Shown piece by piece: positions 11,974 through 21,854 of a stretch of 35,015 bases of DNA; positions within the stretch are counted from its first letter, which is position 1, and the number at the start of each line of letters is the position of its first letter. Position numbers and translations under genes: made by a program. The stretch is from NCBI GenBank assembly GCA_029747585.1, contig JAPEVF010000481.1:1-35015 (forward strand). Reading direction: 5' to 3'. The DNA is from Pleurotus djamor. Lineage: Eukaryota; Basidiomycota; Agaricomycetes; Agaricales; Pleurotaceae. Below the pieces are notes generated by a model, which was given only the letters and a program-made list of their open reading frames with translations, was not told the origin of the DNA and searched no databases.

Positions 11974-12411
11974 ATGGGTATGTTATCTAACGGCGTGATT
12001 GCGTTACGAAAACATCAATCATCATCATACAGCCATCTTTGATGAGTATGAATGCACAAGGGTATAACTCTGCGTTCGTAGCTACGCCCCAAGAATACAA
12101 TCGAACATTGGGAGTCGCCGGAACGAGTGGAGCGAAGCAGGGCATGTGGCTTCTAGATACCACGGCGAAGAATTCCTTGTACATCACTGCAGGAACAACT
12201 AACAAGCCCAGAGATGAGCGGCCCTACAGCTTCCCAGTTCTGCCTCATCAACACATCGACACATCGACACACCATTATGTAAATGGATTCTGGATGACGC
12301 GAGTTGTTCTTTCACCGTCGCGGCTGCCCAGAAGACTTGGATCTTATCAAACGCTCGAGCGACTGTACCTCCTGAAGTTTGAATAAAGTAGCGCAGGCGA
12401 GGATGCGTCAA
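11974..12411 (-). other. Candidate upstream exons of the same minus-strand gene
   Basis: A Met at 12411 opens a frame (THPRLRYFIQTSGGTVARAF). It can be spliced after HLHN across an intron of about 88 nt to VMYKEFFAVVSRSHMPCF and NVRLYSWGVATNAELYPCA. The frame then stops near 11987. I could not find a clean junction to the gene downstream, so it may be its N-terminus, a separate small gene or chance. Confidence 0.3.
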
Positions 12412-12583
12412 TTTCTACCAAACTTCACTGACTCACTCGATGTGGTATCACTGAGAACGTGCGCTGAAGGCATTTGTAACGGCGGTGAGGCTGCCAGTCG
12501 GAGTATCCGTACTCCTCAACGTCGAACGCGCGCAGCGCTACTCATTTCCCTGCGAGACACCGTAAGTAATGTACTCTCCACAG

Positions 12584-12925
12584 ATCTCCCCGAAATCGAC
12601 CTCGGTACAAGCAAAACCCTCCACTCACTATCACATCACCTCGACTTCTTCGACGAGCACGTCAGCCTCATCAGACCCAACATCTTTCGAACCCTCCAAT
12701 CTCTCTCTTTCTCTTCGCCCGTTCTCTAAACCGCTGATCTCAGTATCCGACTGAGAAGACCTTGCGCCCGATTCGATCATCTACAGTTGACGTGAACGTG
12801 TAAGTATCAGGTACATCAACGAAAAGCGCACATTATCGGCGGGGGAGAGAAGTGAGGGCGGAATGGAGGGATGGATTGTGGAGGAAATGGCGAGGCATGT
12901 TGCGCAAGGGAGGCTCTGCGCCTCG
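12584..12925 (+). pseudogene. Decayed 3' exon of the F-box family
   Basis: Directly after an intron-like CCACAG the frame reads LPEIDLGTSKTLHSL, matching the second exon of F-box gene 1 (LPEIDLSANKNLQSL). It then stops at 12729. Further family sequence follows in other frames, ending in GWIVEEMARHVAQGRL (compare GWIAERMPRHVEQGRL). No first exon with an F-box lies upstream, so this is a lone, frameshifted 3' exon left by an incomplete duplication or deletion. Confidence 0.8.
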
Positions 12926-13057
12926 AAGCTATATTGGACCGTTTCACGAGACTCCACGTCAAAAGGCTGCTCATTCTCATCTAAAAAATTCGCCCTAAAC
13001 TCGACATTTACCTTAGGGTTCAGCAGGACTCAGAGAGGAGAAGCTCAGTTGAATGTG

Positions 13058-13100
13058 CTCCTGTTTCGAGACCCCTGGAGGACCCTAGTTTCAGCGGCAG
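13058..13100 (+). promoter_or_regulatory. Family-specific upstream motif, F-box gene 1
   Basis: CTCCTGTTTCGAGACCCCTG followed by GAGGACCCTAG and GGCAG resembles the blocks upstream of F-box genes 2 and 3. CCCTAG ends 42 bp before the chosen start. An N at 13102 precedes six Ts. Confidence 0.5.
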
Positions 13101-13130
13101 ANTTTTTTCGGGCGCGTGTTTCCGACCATG

Positions 13131-14412
13131 ATGGACACCACCACATCAACGTCAACCGTTACTCAACCCGCGACGATCTCTGGTTTACCTCCAGAGATAC
13201 TTTCCCTCATCTTCTTACAACTCTCAGACGACTCTAAATACACCGATAAACTTCGTGCATGTCAGATATGTCGATCGTGGCTTCCAAGTGCCCAAGCCGC
13301 GCTCTACCATTCTGTCACCCTATCAACTACGAATCTCCAAGCGTTCGCGAAGACGATCAACGAGAACGGATCACTCATCAGCTTAATTCGACACTTGATC
13401 TTCAATGCACAAGACGTATCCTCAAACTCGTTGTTCATCACTCAAATATTTGATGCATTTTCATCCCCCAGCAATACACTCGTGCTCTCATCACTCCAAC
13501 TCCACGCTGATACCCTCAGCAACACATCCTATCTCTCACAAATCTCCGGATCGCTCTCATCCCTCCGTTCCCTCACCATCGACACCAACATCTTCCCCAC
13601 CTTTCTCGCGATGAAGGTGTTCATTGCCTCCTTACCAAACCTCCGCGTACTCGAAGTTACCGATGAGCTCGGTGGGGAATTTGACGAAGATTGGTATCAT
13701 GAGGAGCAGACTGAGACTGAGACTGAGACTGAGACTGAGACTGCGCCTCTGAAGTTTCCGAGTACGCTGAGGGAAGTGACGTCGAATCTGCCGGGTGCCC
13801 ATACACTTGATGCGTTTCTCAACTGGATCGCTTGTTCACCGAAGGCATCCTTGTCTGTTCGGCGATTCTCGCTCGTCATCACTGAGCCGCCTGATGGGTC
13901 ATCACTCACACCATCGCTGAAGGCGTTCGGTACGGCGCTGAAGTTTCTTAAGCTGGATTATCAGTGGCCATCTGGTACATACTCTTCGCCTCAAAGACTC
14001 AAGTTGCCCGCTCACCTTGCACACACATCTTGCGCCCTCTACAGATCTCCCCGAAATCGACCTCAGCGCGAACAAAAACCTCCAATCACTCGCCCTCGAC
14101 CTTGACCTCTTCGACGACCATGACGGTCTCATCAAAACCCACGTCTCACACATACTCAAAACCCTCTCTTCGTCCTCGCTCAACACAATGTACCTCAGCA
14201 TCAGGTTGAATAGCCCTACCCGGCTTGACCAAATCCTCGACGTAGCGCTACTGGATCAATCAACTGAAGGCGCGGACGTTTATGTTTCTGTGAATCTTCC
14301 ACCAGGGCGGAGAACAGAGAGATTGGAGACGGAGGGTTGGATTGCGGAGAGGATGCCAAGGCACGTTGAGCAAGGAAGATTACGGTGTGCCGTATCATCT
14401 CCGGGGTGGTAA
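13131..14412 (+). CDS. F-box protein 1 of a tandem family
   Basis: Predicted substrate adaptor for an SCF ubiquitin ligase, 403 residues. Two exons (13131-13974 and 14045-14412) flank a 70-nt intron. The F-box is near the N-terminus (ISGLPPEILSLIFLQL, then LRACQICRSWLPSAQAALY). The rest has leucine-rich, LRR-like spacing (SLRSLTIDTNIFPTF, NLRVLEVTDELGGEF) and ends in GWIAERMPRHVEQGRLRC. I chose the Met at 13131 because all three paralogues align from there (MDTTT, MNTVS); Mets at 13116 and 13128 are in frame. A six-base repeat encodes a TETE tract absent from the paralogues. The target is unknown. Confidence 0.85.
13710..13742 (+). repeat. In-frame ACTGAG hexanucleotide repeat
   Basis: About five and a half copies of ACTGAG lie inside F-box gene 1 and encode alternating Thr-Glu. 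The unit is a multiple of three, so copy-number changes keep the frame. Confidence 0.9.
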
Positions 14413-14911
14413 GGGGAGTAGTGGTGGGCACGAGTAGTGTCCAGTTTGTTGTAAGGCTTTAATTCTATTGTCTGAATGATGTAAACACGCGCACCCATTA
14501 CAGACTATGAATACGTATACCTACCTACGTTGCTTATCCTTGATACCCCTACCCCGGTCGTTCCCTCCCTCTCTGAGAGACTCTACAGTTCGTCGATGCA
14601 CGCGCTACGTGATACCAGAGTTCAACGCAACCTGTTCAAGGTCTCACGGCAGCCATGTGCGTCCCAGCGCTGTTGACGACCGATTAGAGATTATCCCCTC
14701 GCCGTCACTGCAACGCGTCGGACACTACGATCTTCTTTTACTTACGTGAGCCCGGACAAGGGCCCCGGAGGGAGGAAGTTCAATCAAACGTCTATCAGTA
14801 GGAGGAAAGCGCGACTTAAGGATCGTTGAAACAAAGCTCATGGTACTATAGAGTACAGGAGCTTAACACAGGTCGGAAAAAGCACAACTTGGAACCAAGA
14901 GACTAGATTGT

Positions 14912-14954
14912 GACGCCTCCTGTTGACGCCGTTTCGCCCCTGATAGACCCTAGA
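14912..14954 (+). promoter_or_regulatory. Displaced F-box family upstream motif, probably of gene 2
   Basis: GACGCCTCCTGTTGACGC, then CCCCTGATAGACCCTAGA, closely matches the block 59 bp upstream of F-box gene 3 (GACGCCCCCTGTTTTGACG, then CTCCTGATAGACCCTAGA). The next F-box start downstream is 4.1 kb away, beyond the recombinase element, so the element seems to have separated this motif from gene 2. Confidence 0.6.
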
Positions 14955-14978
14955 GTACACCAAGAGGCTTCTCTTCCC

Positions 14979-15043
14979 TGGGACACGACCCCTATCCAGA
15001 TCTATGCGGGGGCGCTTACGTCGTGCGTGTCCCGGGACACGCA
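14979..15043. repeat. Left subterminal motif cluster with 20-bp perfect palindrome
   Basis: TGGGACACG occurs at 14979-14987. At 15024-15043 two copies meet tail to tail as the perfect palindrome TGCGTGTCCCGGGACACGCA. Palindromic paired sites suit a dimeric or tetrameric recombinase. Confidence 0.8.
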
Positions 15044-15299
15044 GCTCTTTGCGGGACCCCGCACACTCGACCCTGCCTCCTCCCATTATCGCTCCCCCTC
15101 CTTTTCCAGCGCAATTCCATCCCCGCCCTCTTTCTAAGCATCGGAAATGGCGATTTCGACTCCGTTCGCCTCCGTCGCCGATGACTGTGACCGTGACACG
15201 GTGTGGTTTCCCTCCAGGATGCCGAGCCCCTCTTCTTGTTGTAGATTTACGTCGCTCTTACCACTTCCTCCACATTGTTTCGCCGTGTTGGTTTTGCCC

Positions 15300-15306
15300 T
15301 ATAAAT
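15300..15306 (+). promoter_or_regulatory. TATA box of the SAP-like gene
   Basis: TATAAAT lies 97 bp before the chosen start. A tandem ACCACGAGCA pair (15351-15370) lies in the presumed leader. Confidence 0.5.
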
Positions 15307-15402
15307 CTTCATAAAATAACAATCTTTATAAACGTCTCTTTGAGCAAGCCACCACGAGCAACCACGAGCAAACAACCGCCAGCCGCCCTTCACCTTGTGC
15401 TC

Positions 15403-16536
15403 ATGTCGCTTTCCACCATGTCCACGCCCCTTGCTCCTAGCGATGTGACTGCCAATTCCATCAATGATGCCAAGACCGCTCAACTCAAGAAGTGGATTGA
15501 GGATGTGAATGCGAATGAAGGGAAACATGTTCTCAATAAATCCGGAAAGCTCGCAGAGCTGAGGGACCGTCTTGCACGCTATTATGGGCTAGACCTGACC
15601 GCGCAACCAACCCCGCCCGAACCGACCCACACCCCATCTGGTAATGAAGCAATCCGCGACCATCAATGGGATGGCCTTGTTTCAATGGGAGAAGAATGGG
15701 AAACCGCCGTGAAAAATGGCTCAGAGTTTCAATTGACGCGAGAGGGTTCCAATGGTACGCCGCTACAATTAATACACCTGTCCTCTCAATAACTAAACTT
15801 CAAATTCAATACAGATGATCAGAATAGCATTGAAGCATTGTTAAAACGGCTTGAATTATTTTCAAGCGCGTCTGCTCCTCGTGAGCCTACATCCACCAAC
15901 GCGTTTCATCGGGCATCCTCTGAGGCAACTCGTGTCATTGCACATGATGGACTCCATGGATATTCAAACCCAAGCGCTCCATCTGGTTCCTCAGTCCAGA
16001 GCCCGGCAACAGTATCTACAGATCAGACTATTCTTCGGGCGGGCAATCTAAATATAACCGCCTTAGATCGTGCGAAGGACCTGGAGGAAATTATTGACCA
16101 GATAGAGAGAGGTGACGTCGTGCGGTACCGTGAAGAATATGGTCCCAAAGAAGGTCGGCCCACACCACCAATATGGGAACACGTTAAGAATGCTGTAACA
16201 AGGCGCGAACGACTGGCAAATGAGCTAAACTCGCAGTTTCATGGTGACAAGCATCAACTGATCTCCTTCTTCACCATTCCCCACTCGGACACAACCACAA
16301 CCACGAATAAACGTAAAAGAAAGCAGAGCCAATCAGAGGACCCTCCAAAGCGCCGACTACGACCGTTTCGAAAAATTATTGAAGCCATTCCCGCGCGCAA
16401 CCAAGATCTTGCATCCGAAAAAATGAAACCAACCTTCCAAGTGGATGGCTCATTCTCATCTGAACAATGGGAAAGGAAGTGGGCTGGTTTGAATGACTGG
16501 GAGATTTGGCGTGAGATAGGTGGGGAGCGTTATTGA
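15403..16536 (+). CDS. SAP-like DNA-binding protein of the recombinase element
   Basis: A 357-residue protein from two exons (15403-15754, 15815-16536) with a 60-nt intron. A Met at 15418 is an alternative start. Residues about 24-66 (KTAQLKKWIEDVNANEG, then LNKSGKLAELRDRLARYYGL) have the helix-turn-helix spacing of SAP domains, which bind DNA. Basic clusters near residues 280-305 (NKRKRKQ, PPKRRLRPFRK) look like a bipartite nuclear signal. The C-terminus is Trp-rich (QWERKWAGLNDWEIWREIG). The gene runs tail to tail with the recombinase and ends 32 bp from it. I infer that it helps bind the element's ends. SAP is a weak call without a profile search; the middle is unrecognised, and I see no clear GCR1_C domain. 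Confidence 0.7.
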
Positions 16537-16568
16537 AAAAGACTCTAAATAGTAGTTGTCCAGTTCTA

Positions 16569-18176
16569 CTAGTGATTTCTATCGTACTCGATCATGTGTT
16601 CGTGATTATCATTGGGTGAATAAAAGTACCGAAACATTGTAATTGCCTCAGCTTGCGACCAACCACCCCAAGCCGCAACCATATCAATTGACCAAGATTT
16701 ATTCTTGACGCGATGCTGGCATCCACCCCGCCGGAATGAATGGGTACCGTATAATGCCCAGGTAGTATATCCGAGAGCTTGGAGGTCTGTTGAGAGTGAG
16801 TTCGAGAGAATTTTCGGGGTCTATACCATCATTCATGGTCAGCCACCATCAGATAGCGTGTCACCAAAATGCTTACCATCCCATCACCCGCCGTAAATGT
16901 GCCTTGCTTGCTGACTTTGAGGAATAATGGGCCAGTCCGAGGGACACTTTTGTTGTAGAGGCGAGCGAGACGAATAAGAGCGCGCATGGGACATATTCGG
17001 GGGTCCTTGTCATTTGCGTAGAGCCGCCAACCATGGCTGAGACCTGTCTGGGCAGATTTGCGTGTGTGAAGATAGACTTCGAAGTATTCACCTAAATTAG
17101 AAATAAGAAATCAGTAAGAGAGTCATGTAAGAGGGCGAATTTGATGACGTACGTTCCTGCGGTATCACCTCAATACTCTCAAATGTCAGGCGAAGGACCT
17201 CCTCAATCCGAAGCAGCAGGAGCCAAGCAAATAGATAAGCCGACTAGGTGCGAGAGGATTAATATCATATTTACCATAAATTTGAACAACATACTTACAT
17301 AACATACAATGCCGGCACGAATTTCGCCATCGTTCCCAGATGGAGGGAAGCATTGGCTATAAAGCCTATACATGTCTTGAAGGGTTAATGCGCGAGCAGA
17401 CCGGGAGACTTCACCTGACTTCGCTTTGGTTTTTTCCAGACCAGTCATGAAGTCGGCGACGAGGCGAGATCGGGTGGGAAGGCCAAAGCTACAAAGAATA
17501 AATGGTCGGTTTGAAAAATGAGGCAACTAGACATACCATGCCTCCGTAACGGTGTCGACACGCCAGTCAACGGTGCTTTCGTTGGGACGAATGTGGCGGT
17601 ACCAAAAGGTGAGGGCGGCGCGGCAGGAAACGGCAGTGGCGAACTGGTGGTCTTGTTAGTCAAATGAAGGAAAATGTGACGACAGAGGATGCTTACCCTG
17701 CAACCTTGATAACCTGATTGTTTGTCGCCACACTTGTGTGTAATAAATTTGGTGATGTCGCGCGGTGTTTGTTTGGTAACAGCCTTCGGATCCCATTTCC
17801 GGTCGAGACGACGGTGAAAAATAATGTAGGCCTTCGCAATTCTAGAATGATGTTCAATATTACTTGACGAAGGGATGGAACTACCCTGCACTCACCTGAG
17901 ATGGCCGGTGCGGGTACCCGACGTAATGCAAGCCCGAGCAACTTGAGTTGCATAACGGGCGGCATCGTCGTTGTCATCCTCCTCTGGAAAGTCTTCGAGG
18001 CTTTCTTGGATCAATTGATCCGTTGTTTCTTCGAGGGAGTCTTCTTCGTTGAGATATGCCTGTAGCACGTTTTCAGCCTAATTATAGGGGGAGAGAGCAT
18101 TAGCTCTGGAAATGTAATCAATGGCGGCGGTACATACCTCATTGCTAGCCTTTGAAATCCGAGCCTTGTCCGTCAT
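16569..18176 (-). CDS. Crypton-type tyrosine recombinase, apparently intact
   Basis: Eight exons keep phase for 406 codons (introns 18078-18137, 17842-17895, 17644-17696, 17489-17536, 17244-17298, 17092-17152, 16821-16876). The catalytic set is readable: Arg233 in LLLLRIEEVLRLTFESI, Lys263 in HTRKSAQTG, His350 and Arg353 in THSFRRGG, a conserved Trp in AAWGGWS, and the nucleophile Tyr388 or Tyr390 in FRYFYSPND. This is the R-K-H-R-(H/W)-Y pattern of tyrosine recombinases, which cut and rejoin DNA through a phosphotyrosine link without resynthesis. The N-terminus is acidic (EEDDNDDAARYATQVARAC), followed by a probable core-binding domain. The protein lacks an obvious DNA-binding zinc finger or GCR1_C domain. 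No stop or frameshift was found. Confidence 0.88.
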
Positions 18177-18531
18177 AATTTAGGGAGAAGTGGGGGATAT
18201 GATGGCTGGGATAGTTGGTCAATGAAGAAGGAACAGGAGAAAGGGGAACGAGTCCGAACGACGAAGTTTGGTGATGACGATTTCGATCATGATCGGGCGG
18301 GCTGTGTGTGTAGGTCCACTCCTTCACGTTGAGATTCTGTGAAGTTGAAGGTATCCTTGGGTTGCCGTGGAATAGGTCGCCGCAAATTGAAGGCGGCTAG
18401 ACCATAGGAACCGAAACGCTAAAAACCTATTAGCCTCAGATCGCCGCATTAGTCAGGGAAGAAAATAAGTGATCATTATGGGCGGCTCACAGTATTTAGA
18501 CAGACGTGGCCTGCTTCTTTTCGTGTCCCAG
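18177..18531. other. 5' flank of the recombinase gene
   Basis: Non-coding by inspection. It should hold the promoter of the minus-strand recombinase. No TATA or other element is convincing. Confidence 0.4.
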
Positions 18532-18663
18532 GTCGGGATAAGTATGAAAAAATACATGGGACACGCTTGGAAGGTGTTTTGGGGGAGACGGCCTATGGAA
18601 AATGGTGTCCTTGGCGGTGTCCCATGAAGAGATAAGTTGGGTATACAGCTCTGGGACACGCAG
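18532..18663. repeat. Right subterminal motif cluster
   Basis: Four copies of the element motif within 132 bp: inverted at 18532-18540, forward at 18557-18566, inverted with one mismatch at 18617-18624 and forward at 18651-18662 (CTGGGACACGCA). A fifth inverted copy lies at 19046-19054. The motif is not seen elsewhere in the window. Confidence 0.8.
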
Positions 18664-19097
18664 GGCTCGGGTGATGGCTGGTACGGCTCTCGGGTGGCTG
18701 TATTAGTCTTTTTGTGACCACGGAGGGTGGTAGCGTGTTGGGCACTTGGTGATTTGTATTCGGATCCCGCTGAACTTCTCAAACAATGCGCAGGTCAGAT
18801 ATTCAAGCAGACACAGCTACCAGTCCATGAGACGAGACATAGAGCAAAGGTGATATTTTGGCGATAATGAGAGAGCCTCTGAGAGAGCCCGAGCAAGCAG
18901 AGTTGGCGTTGAAACGTTGACGAGAGATTGCCTATGCGCTGGCAAGATCATTGCGCGGACTTCTAAATTTGGTCACAATGGTTACATAATCGCATCTTCG
19001 GTGCTTCGGGTCTCTCCTCTTCTCTCCCGCCAAATCTCCCCCTGGCGTGTCCCACTCACTTCTAAGGGTTGCTTATATCCACGTGTTCCCGACCACG

Positions 19098-20354
19098 ATG
19101 AACACTGTCAGTGCATCAACCGATACCTACCCCTCAGCGATCTCGAGACTTCCGCAAGAAATCCTATTCCAAGTCTTCAGCTTCCTAACACACGAGGAAG
19201 ACTACGACGATAACCTTCATGCATGTCAGATATGCAGATTGTGGCTCCCAGGTGCTCAGGCCGCGCTGTATCATTCCATCGTCCTATCGAAATTGAACAT
19301 CCACACTTTCGCTAGGACGATTGAGTCCAGTAGATCTCTGGTCAGATTGGTCAGACGCTTGATCTTCCATCGCACAGACAAGTCTTCAATGGGGACCTCC
19401 ATGGATAAAATCATCGACGCCGTATCCCAGAGTAACACCCTCTTCTCATTACACCTACATGCGGATACCCTCCTCAGCCCAGTGTATCATGGCAGAATCA
19501 AAAAATTTCCATCACTTCGCTCGCTCAGCATCGATACCAACATCTTTCCCAGCTTCCACGCGATTAAGGTGTTTATCACTTCGTTACCCCACCTCCGTGT
19601 ACTCAAAGTGAACGATGAAGTCGGTTGGGATTTCTCGGAGGGCTGGTATGACGAATCGGGCTTCGACTTTAAAACTGAGTCTCTGGGGTTTCCAACGACG
19701 CTCGAGGAGGTGACGTCTAACCTCCCCGGTTCGCGGACGGTTGACGCGTTTCTCACCTGGATCGCTTCGTGTCCGGATGCATCCTTATCTGTCCGGCGAT
19801 TCTCATTTATGGTGACTGGTAGACTCAATGACTTATCACTTACACCATCTCTGAAGGCGTTTGGCTCGGATCTGAAGTCCCTCACGTTGGATTATCAGTG
19901 GCCATCTGGTACGCACGCACACAAGTCTAACTCACACAGATCTATCACTTACCTCACCTACCATCATATACTCTATATAGATCTCCCCATAGTCAACCTC
20001 CGCGCAAACGAAAGCCTTCGCTCATTGACGCTGCAACTCGATCTCTTTAACGAAGGGGAAGGGTACATAAAGCTTCACATCTCTCGAGTGCTTGGAACAC
20101 TCCCCCCGTCCTCCCTTCAAACAATCAATCTCGCCATCAGACTGAACAGCCGTTCCGCTCGATTCAGTCACATCCTTGACGTAGAATTACTGGATAATTT
20201 GACAGGAAGCGCGGACATCTATATTTTCGTGAGTCTTCCAGGACGCGGACGAGATGAGATGTTGGAGATAGAGGGATGGATCGCGGAGAGGATGCCGAGG
20301 CATGTTGCGCAAGGAAGACTCCGATGTGTTGTATCATCGGTGTGGAATGTGTAG
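19098..20354 (+). CDS. F-box protein 2 of the tandem family
   Basis: Probable SCF adaptor of 394 residues from exons 19098-19908 and 19981-20354. The F-box reads ISRLPQEILFQVFSFL, then HACQICRLWLPGAQAALY. LRR-like repeats follow and the end is GWIAERMPRHVAQGRLRC. The intron sits exactly where genes 1 and 3 have theirs (after DYQWPS), but here it is 72 nt, a multiple of three with no stop. Retention would therefore add 24 residues without a frameshift. The start is set by alignment with the paralogues (VFPTTMNTVS). Only about 20-40 bp of its upstream region resembles gene 3; beyond that lies the recombinase element. Confidence 0.85.
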   Translation: MNTVSASTDTYPSAISRLPQEILFQVFSFLTHEEDYDDNLHACQICRLWLPGAQAALYHSIVLSKLNIHTFARTIESSRSLVRLVRRLIFHRTDKSSMGTSMDKIIDAVSQSNTLFSLHLHADTLLSPVYHGRIKKFPSLRSLSIDTNIFPSFHAIKVFITSLPHLRVLKVNDEVGWDFSEGWYDESGFDFKTESLGFPTTLEEVTSNLPGSRTVDAFLTWIASCPDASLSVRRFSFMVTGRLNDLSLTPSLKAFGSDLKSLTLDYQWPSGTHAHKSNSHRSITYLTYHHILYIDLPIVNLRANESLRSLTLQLDLFNEGEGYIKLHISRVLGTLPPSSLQTINLAIRLNSRSARFSHILDVELLDNLTGSADIYIFVSLPGRGRDEMLEIEGWIAERMPRHVAQGRLRCVVSSVWNV

Positions 20355-20506
20355 TGTAGTGATGGGGATGATAAATAAGTAAATGCTGCTGACCGCGCGG
20401 TCATACCAAAGAAGGCACGACGGACTCGGGTGCGAGGCTGTGTAAAGTTTGTCATGATTGGAATGAACGAAATCGCTTAGAAACTAGACGAAGCAAATGA
20501 GACTTC

Positions 20507-20543
20507 GACGCCCCCTGTTTTGACGCTCCTGATAGACCCTAGA
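20507..20543 (+). promoter_or_regulatory. Family-specific upstream motif, F-box gene 3
   Basis: GACGCCCCCTGTTTTGACG, then CTCCTGATAGACCCTAGA, ends 59 bp before the start of gene 3. It is the clearest undisturbed copy of the block shared by the family. Confidence 0.5.
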
Positions 20544-20601
20544 ATGGAGATGGCAGTTTTCAATCAGTTTTACACGTGTTCTCGACAAGTTGCCGACAAC
20601 G

Positions 20602-21854
20602 ATGAACACCGTCAGTACTGCAAACGATGAACACCTCTCAGCGATCGCGAGGCTTCCTCCAGAGATATTTTTTCAAGTCTTCCTCTTCTTGTCACACAAG
20701 TCCCATTACAAGGATAAGCTCCGCGCGTGTCAAATATGCAGATCGTGGCTTCCTGGTGCTCGAGCCGCACTGTACCGATCCGTCATCATTTCCACGACTA
20801 ATATCACGGCGTTCGCAAGGAGTATCAAAGAGAACGGATCTCTTGTCTGTTTGATCAGACATCTAACTTTCCAGCGCACAAACGAGGCATCAAAGGGAAT
20901 CGACATAAGCGAAGACCTCCACACGGTATCTCATAACGACACACTCTTCTCCCTTCAACTTCACGCGAATACCCTCATCGACCCAAGGTATCATACCGAG
21001 ACGATAAGATCACTTCCATCCCTGCGACATCTAAGCCTTGATACCAACATCTTCCCGAGCTTGTACGCGATGAAGTCATTCATTGCTTCATTCCCGCAAC
21101 TACAAGGGCTGGAAGTAAACGACGAATTCGGTGGAGATTTCTCAGATGAGTGGTATGATGAATCTGCTTTGGATACGCCGGTAGAGCTTCCAATTACCCT
21201 TCGCAATCTGGGGTATCATCTCCCCGGTTACGACACACTTGACGCGTTGTTGAGGTGGATCCCCCGTCAGGCAGAATCTTCCGCGAGCGTGCAGCGGTTC
21301 TCGCTCACGATCAACCGCGCAAACGATGGAGCCGCAGTGACACCGCTACTGAGGGCGTTTGGTACCGGGCTTGAGTACCTGTCGCTGGACTATCGTTGGC
21401 CATCCTGTACGTTCACTCGACCATTAAACTCACAACGTATTGGGCAGAGAATACTCACGCTCGTCCCATCCAACCAGATATTCCAACAATCGACCTCAAT
21501 GCGAATACGAACCTCCGTTCACTGGCACTCCAGATGGAACTCTTCGACGAATACGCCGATCTTATGAAGACCCACTTGTCGCACATGTTCGACACACTCT
21601 CTTCGTCTTCGCTGAAGGTTATCGACATTACCATCAAGCTGAACAGCCCTTCTGTCAGCCTCGATCAAGTCATAGACTTGGAGGCGTTGGAGAAATCAAC
21701 CATGACCACAGGTATCAACATTTTCGTATCTCTTCCGGGACGAAATGTGGAGGAGACAATGGAGGTGGAAGACTGGGTGGAAGGTCAGATGCCGAGGCAT
21801 GTTTCCCAAAGCAGATTACAGTGTACTGTTTCGAGAGCTTGGGATACGGAATGA
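20602..21854 (+). CDS. F-box protein 3 of the tandem family
   Basis: Probable SCF adaptor of 393 residues, in two exons (20602-21406 and 21478-21854) with a 71-nt intron. The F-box is IARLPPEIFFQVFLFL with LRACQICRSWLPGARAALY. The body repeats the family pattern (SLRHLSLDTNIFPSLYAMK, QLQGLEVNDEFGGDF) and ends in EGQMPRHVSQSRLQC. The repeat-domain residues differ more from genes 1 and 2 than the F-box does. This is expected if the F-box keeps binding SKP1 while the target-binding part diverges, but it was judged by eye only. Confidence 0.87.

Larger units (their letters stand above)
14979..19054. mobile_element. Crypton-like tyrosine-recombinase element with two convergent genes
   Basis: About 4.1 kb between F-box genes 1 and 2. 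It carries an intact tyrosine recombinase (minus strand) and a SAP-like protein (plus strand), converging with 32 bp between stops. TGGGACACG is the outermost shared motif: forward at 14979-14987, inverted at 19046-19054. It is iterated inside both non-coding ends. There are no long terminal repeats, no long inverted repeats and no reverse transcriptase or DDE transposase. This fits Crypton-type DNA transposons, which move with a tyrosine recombinase alone. The ends given are the outermost motif copies; the true junctions lie between 14955 and about 19075. No convincing target duplication was seen. Confidence 0.75.

Noticed and set aside
15004..15402. Longer N-terminus for the SAP-like protein
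   Set aside because: The frame is open but the residues are Arg/Pro/Ser-rich, a TATA box lies inside it, and the SAP-like part begins after the Met at 15403.
14979..19054. Target-site duplication of the recombinase element
   Set aside because: CTTCT occurs on both sides at unequal distance from the outer motifs; too short and poorly placed to claim.
21455..21637. Minus-strand 60-codon frame in F-box gene 3
   Set aside because: Antisense shadow of the second exon. Similar shadows recur in all paralogues.
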